NCBI GenBank assembly: GCA_002347185.1
Contig: DDXK01000132.1
Span: 31,258 to 36,316, forward strand
Length of the DNA stretch: 5,059 bases
Direction: 5' to 3'
Source of the DNA: Desulfobulbaceae bacterium UBA2262
GTDB lineage: Bacteria > Desulfobacterota > Desulfobulbia > Desulfobulbales > Desulfurivibrionaceae
Shown in pieces: positions 1 to 5,059 of the stretch. The notes under the pieces are model-generated. The model searched no databases. It was given only the letters and a program-made list of their open reading frames with translations, and had not been told where the DNA came from. Within the stretch, counting starts at the first letter, position 1. Every line of letters begins with the position of its first letter. The translations under genes and the position numbers were made by a program.

Positions 1-1083
1 CCAGTTGATGAAGTCGGCGACGATGAGAAAATAGCCGGGAAAGCCCATCTTCTTGATGACGTCGATCTCCATGTCCAGGCGGTCCCGGTAGGTCTTTTCA
101 AGCTCCGGGGTGAAGTCGCCGGTTTCTTTCAGGGCAAGGAGCCGTTCCTCAAGGCCTTCCCGCGCCTCCCGCTCGAAGAGGCTGTCCAGGGTTTCCCCTT
201 CCGGCACCGGGAAGATGGGGAAGTGGTGTTCGCCAAAGGTCAGCTCCACATTGCAGCGCTCCGCCACCTTCACTGTTTCGGCGATGGCCTCGGGGCTGTG
301 AGCAAAGGCTCTTTTCATCTCCTCCGGCGACTTGAAATAGAGCTCGTCGGTGGAAAAGCGGAAGCGGCCGGCGTCGTGGATGGTCTTGCCGGTCTGGATG
401 CAGAGGAGCACCTCGTGGGCCTGGGCCTCCTCGCGATTCAGGTAATGGCAGTCGTTGGTGGCGATGAGCGGGATGGAAAGCTCCCGGGAAAGCTCCTTGA
501 GGCCCCTGTTGACGATGGTTTGTTCCGGGATGTTGTTCTCCTGCATCTCAAGGTAGAGGCGGTCGCCGAAGAGCTCGACCAGCCGTTTCGCCTCCTCCCG
601 CGCCCCCTCCATGTCGCCCTGGGCGATGTGGTGGGGAATGGCGCCGTGCAGGCAGGCGGTGAGCGCGATCAAGCCTGCGCTGTGGGCGGCCAGCACCTCC
701 ATGTCGATGCGTGGCTTGTAGTGGAAGCCTTCGATCTGGGCGATGGAGGCGAGCTTCATGAGGTTCTGGTAGCCGGTGCAATCCATGGCGAGCAGGACCA
801 GGTGGAAAGCGGCCTTGCCCGCGCTCTTGGCCGACTTGTCGAAGCGGTCGTTGGGGGAGATGTAGAACTCGCAGCCGATGATGGGCTTGATCCCAGCCTT
901 CTTCGCCTTGACATAGAACTCGAGAGCGCCATACATGGAGCCGTGGTCGGTGATGGCCACGCTCTCCATGCCGTATTCCTTGCACTTGGCGAGCAGATCG
1001 CCGACCCGGATGGCCCCGTCGAGCAGGCTGTACTGGGTGTGGACATGGAGGTGGACGAAATTGGCGGGTGCTGTATCGGACAT
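1..1083 (-). CDS. dnaE: DNA polymerase III subunit alpha (DnaE), N-terminal part, cut by left window edge
   Basis: This is the catalytic subunit of the replicative DNA polymerase III, which extends DNA in the cytoplasm as part of the holoenzyme. Only the first 361 codons are present, ending in GYFLIVADFINW, a conserved stretch before the polymerase active site; the catalytic aspartates lie outside the window. Visible is the PHP domain: HLHVHTQYSLLDGA (residues 11-24), AITDHGSMYG (43-52), GCEFYIS (70-76), LTACLHGAIP (141-150) and ATNDCHYL (208-215). The ATG at 1083 begins MSDTAPANFVHLHVH, matching the usual DnaE amino terminus, with a weak GAGAAG ribosome-binding site about 8 nt upstream. It is the E. 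coli-type DnaE, not Gram-positive PolC. It lies downstream of the TIM-barrel gene on the same strand, but a 143-bp repeat-rich gap makes a separate promoter possible. Identity is secure. Confidence 0.97.
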   Translation of the reverse strand, partial: MSDTAPANFVHLHVHTQYSLLDGAIRVGDLLAKCKEYGMESVAITDHGSMYGALEFYVKAKKAGIKPIIGCEFYISPNDRFDKSAKSAGKAAFHLVLLAMDCTGYQNLMKLASIAQIEGFHYKPRIDMEVLAAHSAGLIALTACLHGAIPHHIAQGDMEGAREEAKRLVELFGDRLYLEMQENNIPEQTIVNRGLKELSRELSIPLIATNDCHYLNREEAQAHEVLLCIQTGKTIHDAGRFRFSTDELYFKSPEEMKRAFAHSPEAIAETVKVAERCNVELTFGEHHFPIFPVPEGETLDSLFEREAREGLEERLLALKETGDFTPELEKTYRDRLDMEIDVIKKMGFPGYFLIVADFINW

Positions 1084-1226
1084 GGTTTATCTTCTCGAAG
1101 AATGGTTGACGCAAAGGCGCGGAGGCGCAACAAGGAAAACGACTAAACTTAAAGCTAACTTGGCGTCTTTGCGCTGTTGCGTTATTTTTTTCCGGTGTCG
1201 CGTCTTTGCGTTGCGCTCTTGTTATC
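1084..1226. repeat. Intergenic array of 8-nt periodic GC-rich repeats in both orientations
   Basis: The gap between dnaE and the TIM-barrel gene holds three blocks of an 8-nt unit resembling RCGCAAAG. Block 1 reads on the plus strand at 1109-1132: ACGCAAAG, GCGCGGAG, GCGCAACA. Block 2 reads on the minus strand at 1182-1159: ACGCAACA, GCGCAAAG, ACGCCAAG. Block 3 is on the minus strand at 1211-1196: ACGCAAAG, ACGCGACA. The 11-mer GCGTCTTTGCG occurs exactly twice, at 1163-1173 and 1200-1210. Blocks 1 and 2 are imperfect inverted copies around an A/T-rich loop (about 1136-1158), so a long hairpin can form. Similar CGCAAAG-type intergenic repeats are, from memory, common in several bacterial groups. 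I see no convincing gene or promoter in this gap. Confidence 0.75.
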
Positions 1227-2030
1227 TCACTGTTGGGGAATGAAAAGTCCCATCTCTTCCAGGGCAATGAGGCTCTCCCAGACGCCTGCCTCGCTGTGCG
1301 GCTCCAGGGTGATGATGGGAGAGAGCTTCTCCTCCTTGAGATAGGAGAAAAACCCTCTGAAATCAAAGCTGCCCAGGCCCGGCGCCAGGTGCTGGTCGGC
1401 CTGGCCGTTGTTGTCGTGCAGATGCACCTGGCCAAGCCAGGGAGAAAGGCGTGGCAGCCAGTCGCGCCAGGAGTTTTTGGCAAAGGCGTTCACATGGCCC
1501 ACGTCCAGGCAGAAGCGGGCGTATGGCGAAGCCAGGGCGGAGAGCATCCTTTCATGCCGGCTCCCCTCTCTCTCATAGGTGTTTTCCAGCATCACGGGCA
1601 CACCCTGTCCCGCGGCCACGGCGAGTAGCTCCCGCCAGGTGACCAGGGAGTTGGCGAACCAGGCCTCCTCCTTGTAGCCGTGCTTGTTTTCCTCGAAGTT
1701 GAGGTGGCAGACTATGGAAGCGGGCTGGAAGATTTTGATCAGGGCAAAGGCGCGGCCCAGCTTGGCGCGGCTGGCCCTGAGAATCTCCTCGTCCAGGGCG
1801 CCCGGGGCCAGATCGAAAAAGGGCGCATGTAAGGTGCAGGCGAGGCCGGCGGCCTTGAGGGCGGCGGCGATTTCCGCGAATTCAGCCGGCGTGTACCGGT
1901 ACAGACAGTCGCCTTCCAGGCCTATTTCCGGTTGGAGCCGATTGTCAAGGATGTATTGTAACTCCTGGCAAAGGCGTGCAAATGGCACGTTGACAAAGCA
2001 GCGCGCCTTGGTTTGGTCGGAAGAGACCAT
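1227..2030 (-). CDS. Sugar phosphate isomerase/epimerase-like TIM-barrel protein, substrate unknown
   Basis: This 267-residue protein looks like a member of the xylose isomerase-like / AP endonuclease family 2 TIM-barrel superfamily, which uses divalent metals for sugar isomerisation, epimerisation or phosphodiester cleavage. The metal-site pattern is visible in order: TLHAPF (66-71, His68), VCHLNF (107-112, His109), MLENTYE (147-153, Glu149), CLDVGHVNAF (174-183, Asp176 and His179), VHLHDNNG (202-209, His205), QHLAPGLGSFDF (213-224, His214) and TLEPH (241-245, Glu243). There is no signal peptide or membrane segment. The length fits a single barrel domain. The ATG at 2030 is the only ATG after the upstream stop in this frame, but no strong ribosome-binding site precedes it, so translation may be coupled to the Trm112-like gene 12 nt upstream; a slightly later GTG start is possible. 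The family is fairly sure; the substrate cannot be named, and an endonuclease IV role is less likely given the short length and sugar-isomerase-like motifs. Confidence 0.88.
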   Translation of the reverse strand: MVSSDQTKARCFVNVPFARLCQELQYILDNRLQPEIGLEGDCLYRYTPAEFAEIAAALKAAGLACTLHAPFFDLAPGALDEEILRASRAKLGRAFALIKIFQPASIVCHLNFEENKHGYKEEAWFANSLVTWRELLAVAAGQGVPVMLENTYEREGSRHERMLSALASPYARFCLDVGHVNAFAKNSWRDWLPRLSPWLGQVHLHDNNGQADQHLAPGLGSFDFRGFFSYLKEEKLSPIITLEPHSEAGVWESLIALEEMGLFIPQQ

Positions 2031-2042
2031 GGCGGCGCCGGA

Positions 2043-2213
2043 TCACTCTGCGAGCTTCTTTGCCTCGTCGATGAGCATGATGGGGATATCGTCCCTGATC
2101 TCATAGACCAGCCTGCAGGCCTTGCAGATGAGGCCGTCTTTTTTTTCGTTCAGCTGCACAGGGCCTTTGCACTTGGGGCAGGCGAGGATGTCGAGAAGTT
2201 CTTTGCTGATCAT
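2043..2213 (-). CDS. Trm112/YcaR-family small zinc-ribbon protein
   Basis: This 56-residue protein belongs to the Trm112-like (UPF0434/YcaR) family. It begins MISKELLDILACPKCKGPV and carries two cysteine pairs, CPKC (Cys12, Cys15) and CKAC (Cys30, Cys33), which should bind one zinc ion. The family signature continues with LVYEIRDDIPIMLIDEA (35-51). Eukaryotic and archaeal Trm112 activates methyltransferases; the bacterial role is poorly defined, and in E. coli the relative sits among lipopolysaccharide genes. The frame is open upstream to an ATG at 2261, but the start at 2213 is preferred: GGAG lies at 2221-2224 (minus strand) with a 7-nt spacer, and the extra 16 residues are proline-rich and unlike the family. 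It is the first gene of the minus-strand group and is followed after 12 nt, in the same reading frame, by the TIM-barrel gene, so the two are probably co-transcribed. Confidence 0.92.
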   Translation of the reverse strand: MISKELLDILACPKCKGPVQLNEKKDGLICKACRLVYEIRDDIPIMLIDEAKKLAE

Positions 2214-2220
2214 GGCAGGG

Positions 2221-2225
2221 CTCCG
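2221..2225 (-). promoter_or_regulatory. Ribosome-binding site that fixes the Trm112-like start
   Basis: On the minus strand the sequence CGGAG precedes CCCTGCC and then the ATG at 2213, giving a normal spacer. The longer possible start at 2261 has no comparable site, so this element decides the start. Confidence 0.6.
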
Positions 2226-2489
2226 GTTGTCGCCTGGCGGCGGCGGTGGCATGGTGCGCAACGTGAAAGGGCCTGTGGATGGAGGCTCTCGAAAAACTTT
2301 CTATTTTTTGCAAAATACGCTACGATAGCAAACTTTTTCCAGAGGAAACGCCTGTGACTTTTTCGAGCGGATTTTCCTTGTGAAGATAAAATGCCTCTCG
2401 GCGAAAAGCAAGCCTTTCCGGCTTCTCCACTATCGTCCTGTTTTTCTTAAGAAAGTTGAGTGGATGGGCTGGTTGGCGCCGAGGCAATC

Positions 2490-2496
2490 AGGAGAG
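2490..2496 (+). promoter_or_regulatory. Ribosome-binding site of rmlA, inside a small inverted repeat
   Basis: AGGAGAG ends 8 nt before the GTG at 2505 and so supports that start over the in-frame ATG at 2460. The site sits within TCAGG-AGAGAC-CCTGA (2488-2503), a 5-bp stem with a 6-nt loop that would partly pair the ribosome-binding site. Confidence 0.6.
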
Positions 2497-2504
2497 ACCC
2501 TGAA

Positions 2505-3380
2505 GTGAAAGGAATAATTCTGGCCGGCGGTTCGGGTACCCGCCTCTATCCCCTGACCCGCTCCTTGAGCAAGCAACTGCTGCCGGTCTACGACAAGCCC
2601 ATGATCTACTACCCGTTGTCCACCCTGATGCTGGCCGGGATACGGGAGATCCTCATCATCACCACCCCCCAGGACCAGGGCCAGTTCATGGAATTGCTTG
2701 GCGACGGCAGTCAGTGGGGCCTCACCCTCCATTACGCGGTGCAGCCGCAGCCCGAGGGGATAGCGCAGGCCTTTCTGATCGGCGCGGAGTTTATCCAGGG
2801 AGAGCCTGTCTGTCTGATTCTGGGAGACAATATTTTTTACGGCCACGGCCTGGCCAATATCCTGCAGACCATTGCCGCGAACTGCGTCGGCGGTACGGTT
2901 TTCGGCTATTATGTCCGGGACCCCCAGCGGTACGGCGTGGTTTCCTTCGACGATGAGGGCAGGGTTGTCGACATCGAAGAAAAACCGGACCGGCCCAGAT
3001 CCCATTACGCCGTGACCGGCCTTTATTTTTATGATCGGCGGGTCGTGGAGATCGCCCGGAGCCTCAAGCCCTCCGCGCGGGGCGAGCTGGAAATCACCGA
3101 TATCAACAGGGTCTATCTCAAACAGCAGTCCCTGCGGGTGGAATTGCTGGGCCGCGGCACTGCCTGGCTCGACACCGGCACCCACAACTCGCTTCTGGAC
3201 GCGGCCAATTTCATCAAGGTCATGGAAGACCGGCAGGGGCTGAAGATCGCCTGTCTGGAAGAGATCGCCTTTCGCATGGGCTACATCGACGCGGCCCGGC
3301 TGGCCGAGCTGGCAGAGCCGCTCAGGAAAAACGGTTACGGTGAGTACCTCTTGCAGCTCTTGAGCGAGGAGGGCGCATGA
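2505..3380 (+). CDS. rmlA: Glucose-1-phosphate thymidylyltransferase (RmlA/RfbA)
   Basis: This cytoplasmic enzyme joins glucose-1-phosphate and dTTP to give dTDP-glucose and pyrophosphate, the first step of dTDP-L-rhamnose synthesis. With the GTG start at 2505 the protein has 291 residues, the normal family length. It opens with the nucleotide-binding signature KGIILAGGSGTRLYPLT (2-18), followed by SKQLLPVYDKPMIYYPLS (22-39), LILGDNIFYGHG (104-115, with the expected metal-binding Asp108), the IEEKP motif (157-161), AVTGLYFYD, ELEITDIN and GRGTAWLDTGTH. An in-frame ATG at 2460 would add 15 residues that do not resemble the family and lacks a ribosome-binding site, so I reject it. The gene leads the plus-strand operon and overlaps rmlC by 4 nt (ATGA). 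All main motifs are intact. The long-chain RmlA form is well supported; other sugar-nucleotide transferases such as glucose-1-phosphate uridylyltransferase have different signatures. Confidence 0.97.
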   Translation: MKGIILAGGSGTRLYPLTRSLSKQLLPVYDKPMIYYPLSTLMLAGIREILIITTPQDQGQFMELLGDGSQWGLTLHYAVQPQPEGIAQAFLIGAEFIQGEPVCLILGDNIFYGHGLANILQTIAANCVGGTVFGYYVRDPQRYGVVSFDDEGRVVDIEEKPDRPRSHYAVTGLYFYDRRVVEIARSLKPSARGELEITDINRVYLKQQSLRVELLGRGTAWLDTGTHNSLLDAANFIKVMEDRQGLKIACLEEIAFRMGYIDAARLAELAEPLRKNGYGEYLLQLLSEEGA

Positions 3381-3925
3381 ACTTTACTCCCACCGCCATC
3401 CCCGAGGTGATCGAGATCACCCCGCGGGTCTTTGGCGACGATCGCGGCTTTTTCATGGAAACCTGGCATGCCGGCAAATTCAGGGAAGCCGGCCTCGACT
3501 TCCATTTTGTCCAGGACAACCACAGCAAATCGGTGCAGGGAACCCTGCGCGGTATCCATTACCAGATCGAGCAGGCCCAGGGTAAGCTGGTCCGGGTTAT
3601 CTCCGGCGAGGTTTTCGATGTGGCCGTGGACCTGCGCAAAAGCTCGTCCACCTTTGGCAGATGGGTGGGCATCGTGCTTTCCGCCGAGAACAAGAAGATG
3701 TTCTGGGTACCGCCCGGCTTTGGCCATGCCTTCTATGTGCTGAGCCCGGAGGCGGAGTTCGTCTACAAATGCACCGAGCTCTATGCGCCGGAGCACGAGC
3801 GCTGCCTGCGCTGGGACGACCCGGCCCTGGGGATCGACTGGCCGCTGGTGGGCGGCAAGGCGCCGCTGCTTTCGGCCAAGGATGCGGCCGGCGCTCCCCT
3901 GGCCACGGCGGAGACCTACCCGTGA
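3377..3925 (+). CDS. rmlC: dTDP-4-dehydrorhamnose 3,5-epimerase (RmlC/RfbC)
   Basis: The enzyme epimerises C3 and C5 of dTDP-4-keto-6-deoxyglucose to give dTDP-4-keto-L-rhamnose, the third step of the pathway. At 182 residues it has the usual length of this single-domain cupin dimer. Visible motifs are DDRGFFMETW (21-30), VQDNHSKS (45-52), GTLRGIHYQ (55-63, with the expected catalytic base His61), GKLVRVISGEVFDVAVDLR (69-87), FWVPPGFGHAFYVLS (109-123), YKCTELYAPEHE (130-141, with the conserved Tyr130), and LSAKD (165-169), whose Asp169 should pair with the catalytic His. The presence of both His and Tyr supports a true epimerase. The ATG at 3377 overlaps the rmlA stop as ATGA and has GAGGAGG at 3366-3372 just upstream. 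The gene overlaps rmlD by 4 nt (GTGA), so translation is probably coupled along the operon. Confidence 0.97.
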   Translation: MNFTPTAIPEVIEITPRVFGDDRGFFMETWHAGKFREAGLDFHFVQDNHSKSVQGTLRGIHYQIEQAQGKLVRVISGEVFDVAVDLRKSSSTFGRWVGIVLSAENKKMFWVPPGFGHAFYVLSPEAEFVYKCTELYAPEHERCLRWDDPALGIDWPLVGGKAPLLSAKDAAGAPLATAETYP

Positions 3926-4800
3926 AGGCGCTGGTGATCGGCGCTTCGGGTCAGCTGGCCTGGGAGCTTGACCGCACCGCGCCGGCCGGGGTGGCGCTGG
4001 AACTGGCGGGTTCCTCCCGTTGCGACATCCGGGACAGGGAGGCGGTGCGGATGCTGGTGACCGCGATGCGGCCGGAGGTGATCGTCAACGCCGCCGCCTA
4101 TACCGCCGTGGATCGGGCCGAGCAGGAGCGGGAGCAGGCCTTTGCCGTCAACGAGGCTGGCGCCCGCCATCTGGCCGAGGCCGCCGCCGCGATAGGCTGC
4201 CGGCTGGTGCAGGTCTCCACCGATTTTGTCTTTGCCGGGACGCAGGCCCGCCCCTATCTGCCCACTGATCCGTGCGCGCCGCTGGGTGCCTATGGCGAGT
4301 CCAAGCGGGCCGGTGAACTGGCGGTGCTGGAGACGCTGGGCGAGCGGGCCTGCGTGCTGCGCACCGCCTGGCTCTACTCCAGCCACGGCAACAACTTTGT
4401 CAAGACCATGCTCCGGCTGCTGGCCGAGCGGGAGAGCCTCGGGGTGGTGGCCGACCAGGTCGGCACCCCCACCTGGGCGCGCGGCCTGGCCAAGGCGATT
4501 TGGCAGGCGGCCGGCCAGGGGGTGAGCGGCGTCCAGCATTGGACCGAGGCCGGGGTGGCCAGCTGGTATGACTTCAGCGTGGCCATCCAGGAAGAGGCCC
4601 TGGCCCTGGGGCTGCTGCGCCGGGAGATTCCCGTCCGCCCCATCCGCACCAGCGACTACCCCACCCCGGCCAGGCGGCCAAGCTACAGCGTGCTCGACAA
4701 GACCGCCACCTGGACGGCCCTGGGGATCGCCCAGCCGAGGCACTGGCGGGAGGCGCTCAGGCGAATGCTGGCGGAGTACAAGGAGGAGTGCGGTGCATAA
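3922..4800 (+). CDS. rmlD: dTDP-4-dehydrorhamnose reductase (RmlD/RfbD)
   Basis: This reductase uses NAD(P)H to reduce dTDP-4-keto-L-rhamnose to dTDP-L-rhamnose, the last pathway step. The 292 residues match the family length. The short-chain dehydrogenase layout is clear: Rossmann loop KALVIGASGQLAWEL (2-16), VIVNAAAYTAVDRAE (53-67), the STDFVFAG segment with Thr100 (99-106), and YGESK (124-128) supplying the catalytic Tyr124 and Lys128, with Thr100 as the third active-site residue. Further conserved parts are VLRTAWLYS, FVKTMLRL and SDYPTPARRPSYSVLD. The frame is open upstream to 3661 inside rmlC, but the GTG at 3922 is chosen because the family's amino terminus starts exactly there, it overlaps the rmlC stop as GTGA, and GGAGA at 3910-3914 gives a 7-nt spacer. 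Its stop overlaps the start of rmlB by 8 nt. Small motif differences from E. coli RmlD are noted in the findings. Confidence 0.96.
   Translation: MKALVIGASGQLAWELDRTAPAGVALELAGSSRCDIRDREAVRMLVTAMRPEVIVNAAAYTAVDRAEQEREQAFAVNEAGARHLAEAAAAIGCRLVQVSTDFVFAGTQARPYLPTDPCAPLGAYGESKRAGELAVLETLGERACVLRTAWLYSSHGNNFVKTMLRLLAERESLGVVADQVGTPTWARGLAKAIWQAAGQGVSGVQHWTEAGVASWYDFSVAIQEEALALGLLRREIPVRPIRTSDYPTPARRPSYSVLDKTATWTALGIAQPRHWREALRRMLAEYKEECGA
4780..4786 (+). promoter_or_regulatory. Ribosome-binding site of rmlB, inside the end of rmlD
   Basis: AAGGAGG lies 6 nt before the GTG at 4793. It supports that start for rmlB even though the start lies inside the rmlD coding region. Confidence 0.7.
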
Positions 4801-5059
4801 ACTGCTTGTTACCGGCGGGGCCGGCTTCATCGGCGCCAACTTTGTCCACTACTGGCTGGCCCGTCACCCCATTGACCGGGTGGTGGTGCTCGATCTGCTC
4901 ACCTACGCCGGCAACCGGGCCAGCCTGGCTGCTGCCGAGCAGGACCCGCGCTTCCGCTTCGTGCAGGGCGACATCGGTGATCAGTCCCTCGCGGAGGAGC
5001 TGCTCAGGGAGGAGGGGATCGAGACCATCGTCAACTTCGCGGCCGAGTCCCACGTGGAC
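4793..5059 (+). CDS. rmlB: dTDP-glucose 4,6-dehydratase (RmlB/RfbB), N-terminal part, cut by right window edge
   Basis: RmlB removes water from dTDP-glucose using bound NAD+, giving dTDP-4-keto-6-deoxyglucose, the second step of rhamnose synthesis. Only 89 codons are inside the window, without a stop. They show the extended short-chain dehydrogenase nucleotide-binding start LLVTGGAGFIGANFVHYW (4-21), VVLDLLTYAGN (32-42), which is the typical RmlB form of the second Rossmann strand, FVQGDIGD (56-63) and NFAAESHVD (81-89), all characteristic of this family. The catalytic YxxxK motif lies beyond the edge. The start is GTG, giving MHKLLVTGG, with a strong AAGGAGG upstream and an 8-nt overlap with the end of rmlD. 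The LTYAGN and AAESHVD motifs favour RmlB over UDP-glucose 4-epimerase. It completes the four-enzyme set in the order A-C-D-B. Confidence 0.94.
   Translation, partial: MHKLLVTGGAGFIGANFVHYWLARHPIDRVVVLDLLTYAGNRASLAAAEQDPRFRFVQGDIGDQSLAEELLREEGIETIVNFAAESHVD

Larger units (their letters stand above)
2214..2504. promoter_or_regulatory. Divergent intergenic region, probably holding the promoters of both gene groups
   Basis: This 291-bp stretch separates the minus-strand Trm112-like gene from the plus-strand rml operon and contains no supported gene. An A/T-rich core at about 2291-2340 stands out from the GC-rich surroundings. Within it, TACGAT (2321-2326) is a weak plus-strand -10 candidate without a good -35. 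On the minus strand, TTGCTA (2331-2326) with AAAAAT 17 nt further is an equally weak sigma-70-like pair. A 9-bp inverted repeat, CTCGAAAAA (2288-2296) and TTTTTCGAG (2359-2367), flanks the core. A small stem AAGCC/GGCTT (2410-2424) lies in the presumed rmlA leader. Promoter function is inferred from the divergent layout; exact start points cannot be read from the sequence. Confidence 0.4.

Noticed and set aside
1090..1101. Near-palindrome TCTTCTCGAAGA just upstream of the dnaE start
   Set aside because: It is short and overlaps the ribosome-binding region by composition; nothing separates it from chance.
223..1146. Plus-strand open frame of 307 codons opposite dnaE
   Set aside because: It is antisense to a clear DnaE coding sequence, has low-complexity Gly/Val/Ala/Asp-rich translation and no family motif; long antisense frames are expected in GC-rich genes.
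1108..1220. CRISPR array as an explanation of the repeats
   Set aside because: The units are 8 nt, contiguous and divergent, in both orientations, without regular spacers.
548..1483. Minus-strand open frame of 311 codons running across dnaE, the repeat gap and the end of the TIM-barrel gene
   Set aside because: It overlaps two real genes in another frame, and its middle is translated repeat sequence; its Arg/Pro/Ser-rich product matches no family.
2214..2261. Longer start for the Trm112-like protein at 2261
   Set aside because: It would add a proline-rich tail absent from the family and lacks a ribosome-binding site, whereas the start at 2213 has one with correct spacing.
2410..2445. Possible terminator or attenuator, stem AAGCC/GGCTT with a T-run downstream
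   Set aside because: The stem is only 5 bp and the T-run at 2440-2445 begins about 15 nt after it, too far for an intrinsic terminator.
2430..3185. Minus-strand open frame of 251 codons opposite rmlA
   Set aside because: Antisense shadow of an intact rmlA with no recognisable domain and no convincing ribosome-binding site.
3661..3921. Upstream extension of the rmlD frame inside rmlC
   Set aside because: The extension lies inside well-conserved rmlC in another frame; the GTG at 3922 has a ribosome-binding site and the exact family amino terminus.
3916..4839. Minus-strand open frame of 307 codons opposite rmlD
   Set aside because: Antisense shadow in very GC-rich sequence; Gly/Pro/His-rich composition and no motif.

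Overview
This is a GC-rich bacterial chromosomal window, and every gene in it belongs to a recognisable family. The mix is an E. coli-type DnaE (not PolC), a small zinc-ribbon Trm112/YcaR protein and a dTDP-L-rhamnose operon, with mixed ATG/GTG starts and clear Shine-Dalgarno sites. It suggests a Gram-negative proteobacterium in the broad sense. Protein style and the intergenic CGCAAAG-type repeats make me lean toward the former Deltaproteobacteria (Desulfobacterota), but I cannot prove that from sequence alone.

The left part reads on the minus strand. In transcription order it holds a 56-residue Trm112-like protein (2213-2043), then a xylose-isomerase-like TIM-barrel protein of unknown substrate (2030-1227) only 12 nt further on. 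Next come a 143-bp gap (1084-1226) filled with 8-nt periodic repeats in both orientations, and the N-terminal 361 codons of DNA polymerase III alpha (1083 to the window edge).

The right part reads on the plus strand. A 291-bp non-coding divergent region (2214-2504) with an A/T-rich core separates it from the minus-strand genes. It then carries rmlA-rmlC-rmlD-rmlB, all overlapping at their stop/start junctions and each preceded by a good ribosome-binding site; rmlB is cut by the right window edge. Together these four enzymes convert glucose-1-phosphate and dTTP to dTDP-L-rhamnose: RmlA makes dTDP-glucose, RmlB the 4-keto-6-deoxy intermediate, RmlC epimerises it and RmlD reduces it. The product is the usual rhamnose donor for O-antigen, capsule or exopolysaccharide.

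I found no new multi-gene system. The points most worth a second look are the intergenic repeat array in front of dnaE, the unassigned TIM-barrel protein coupled to a Trm112-like gene, the intact-looking metal-site residues in the DnaE PHP domain, and a small hairpin over the rmlA ribosome-binding site.
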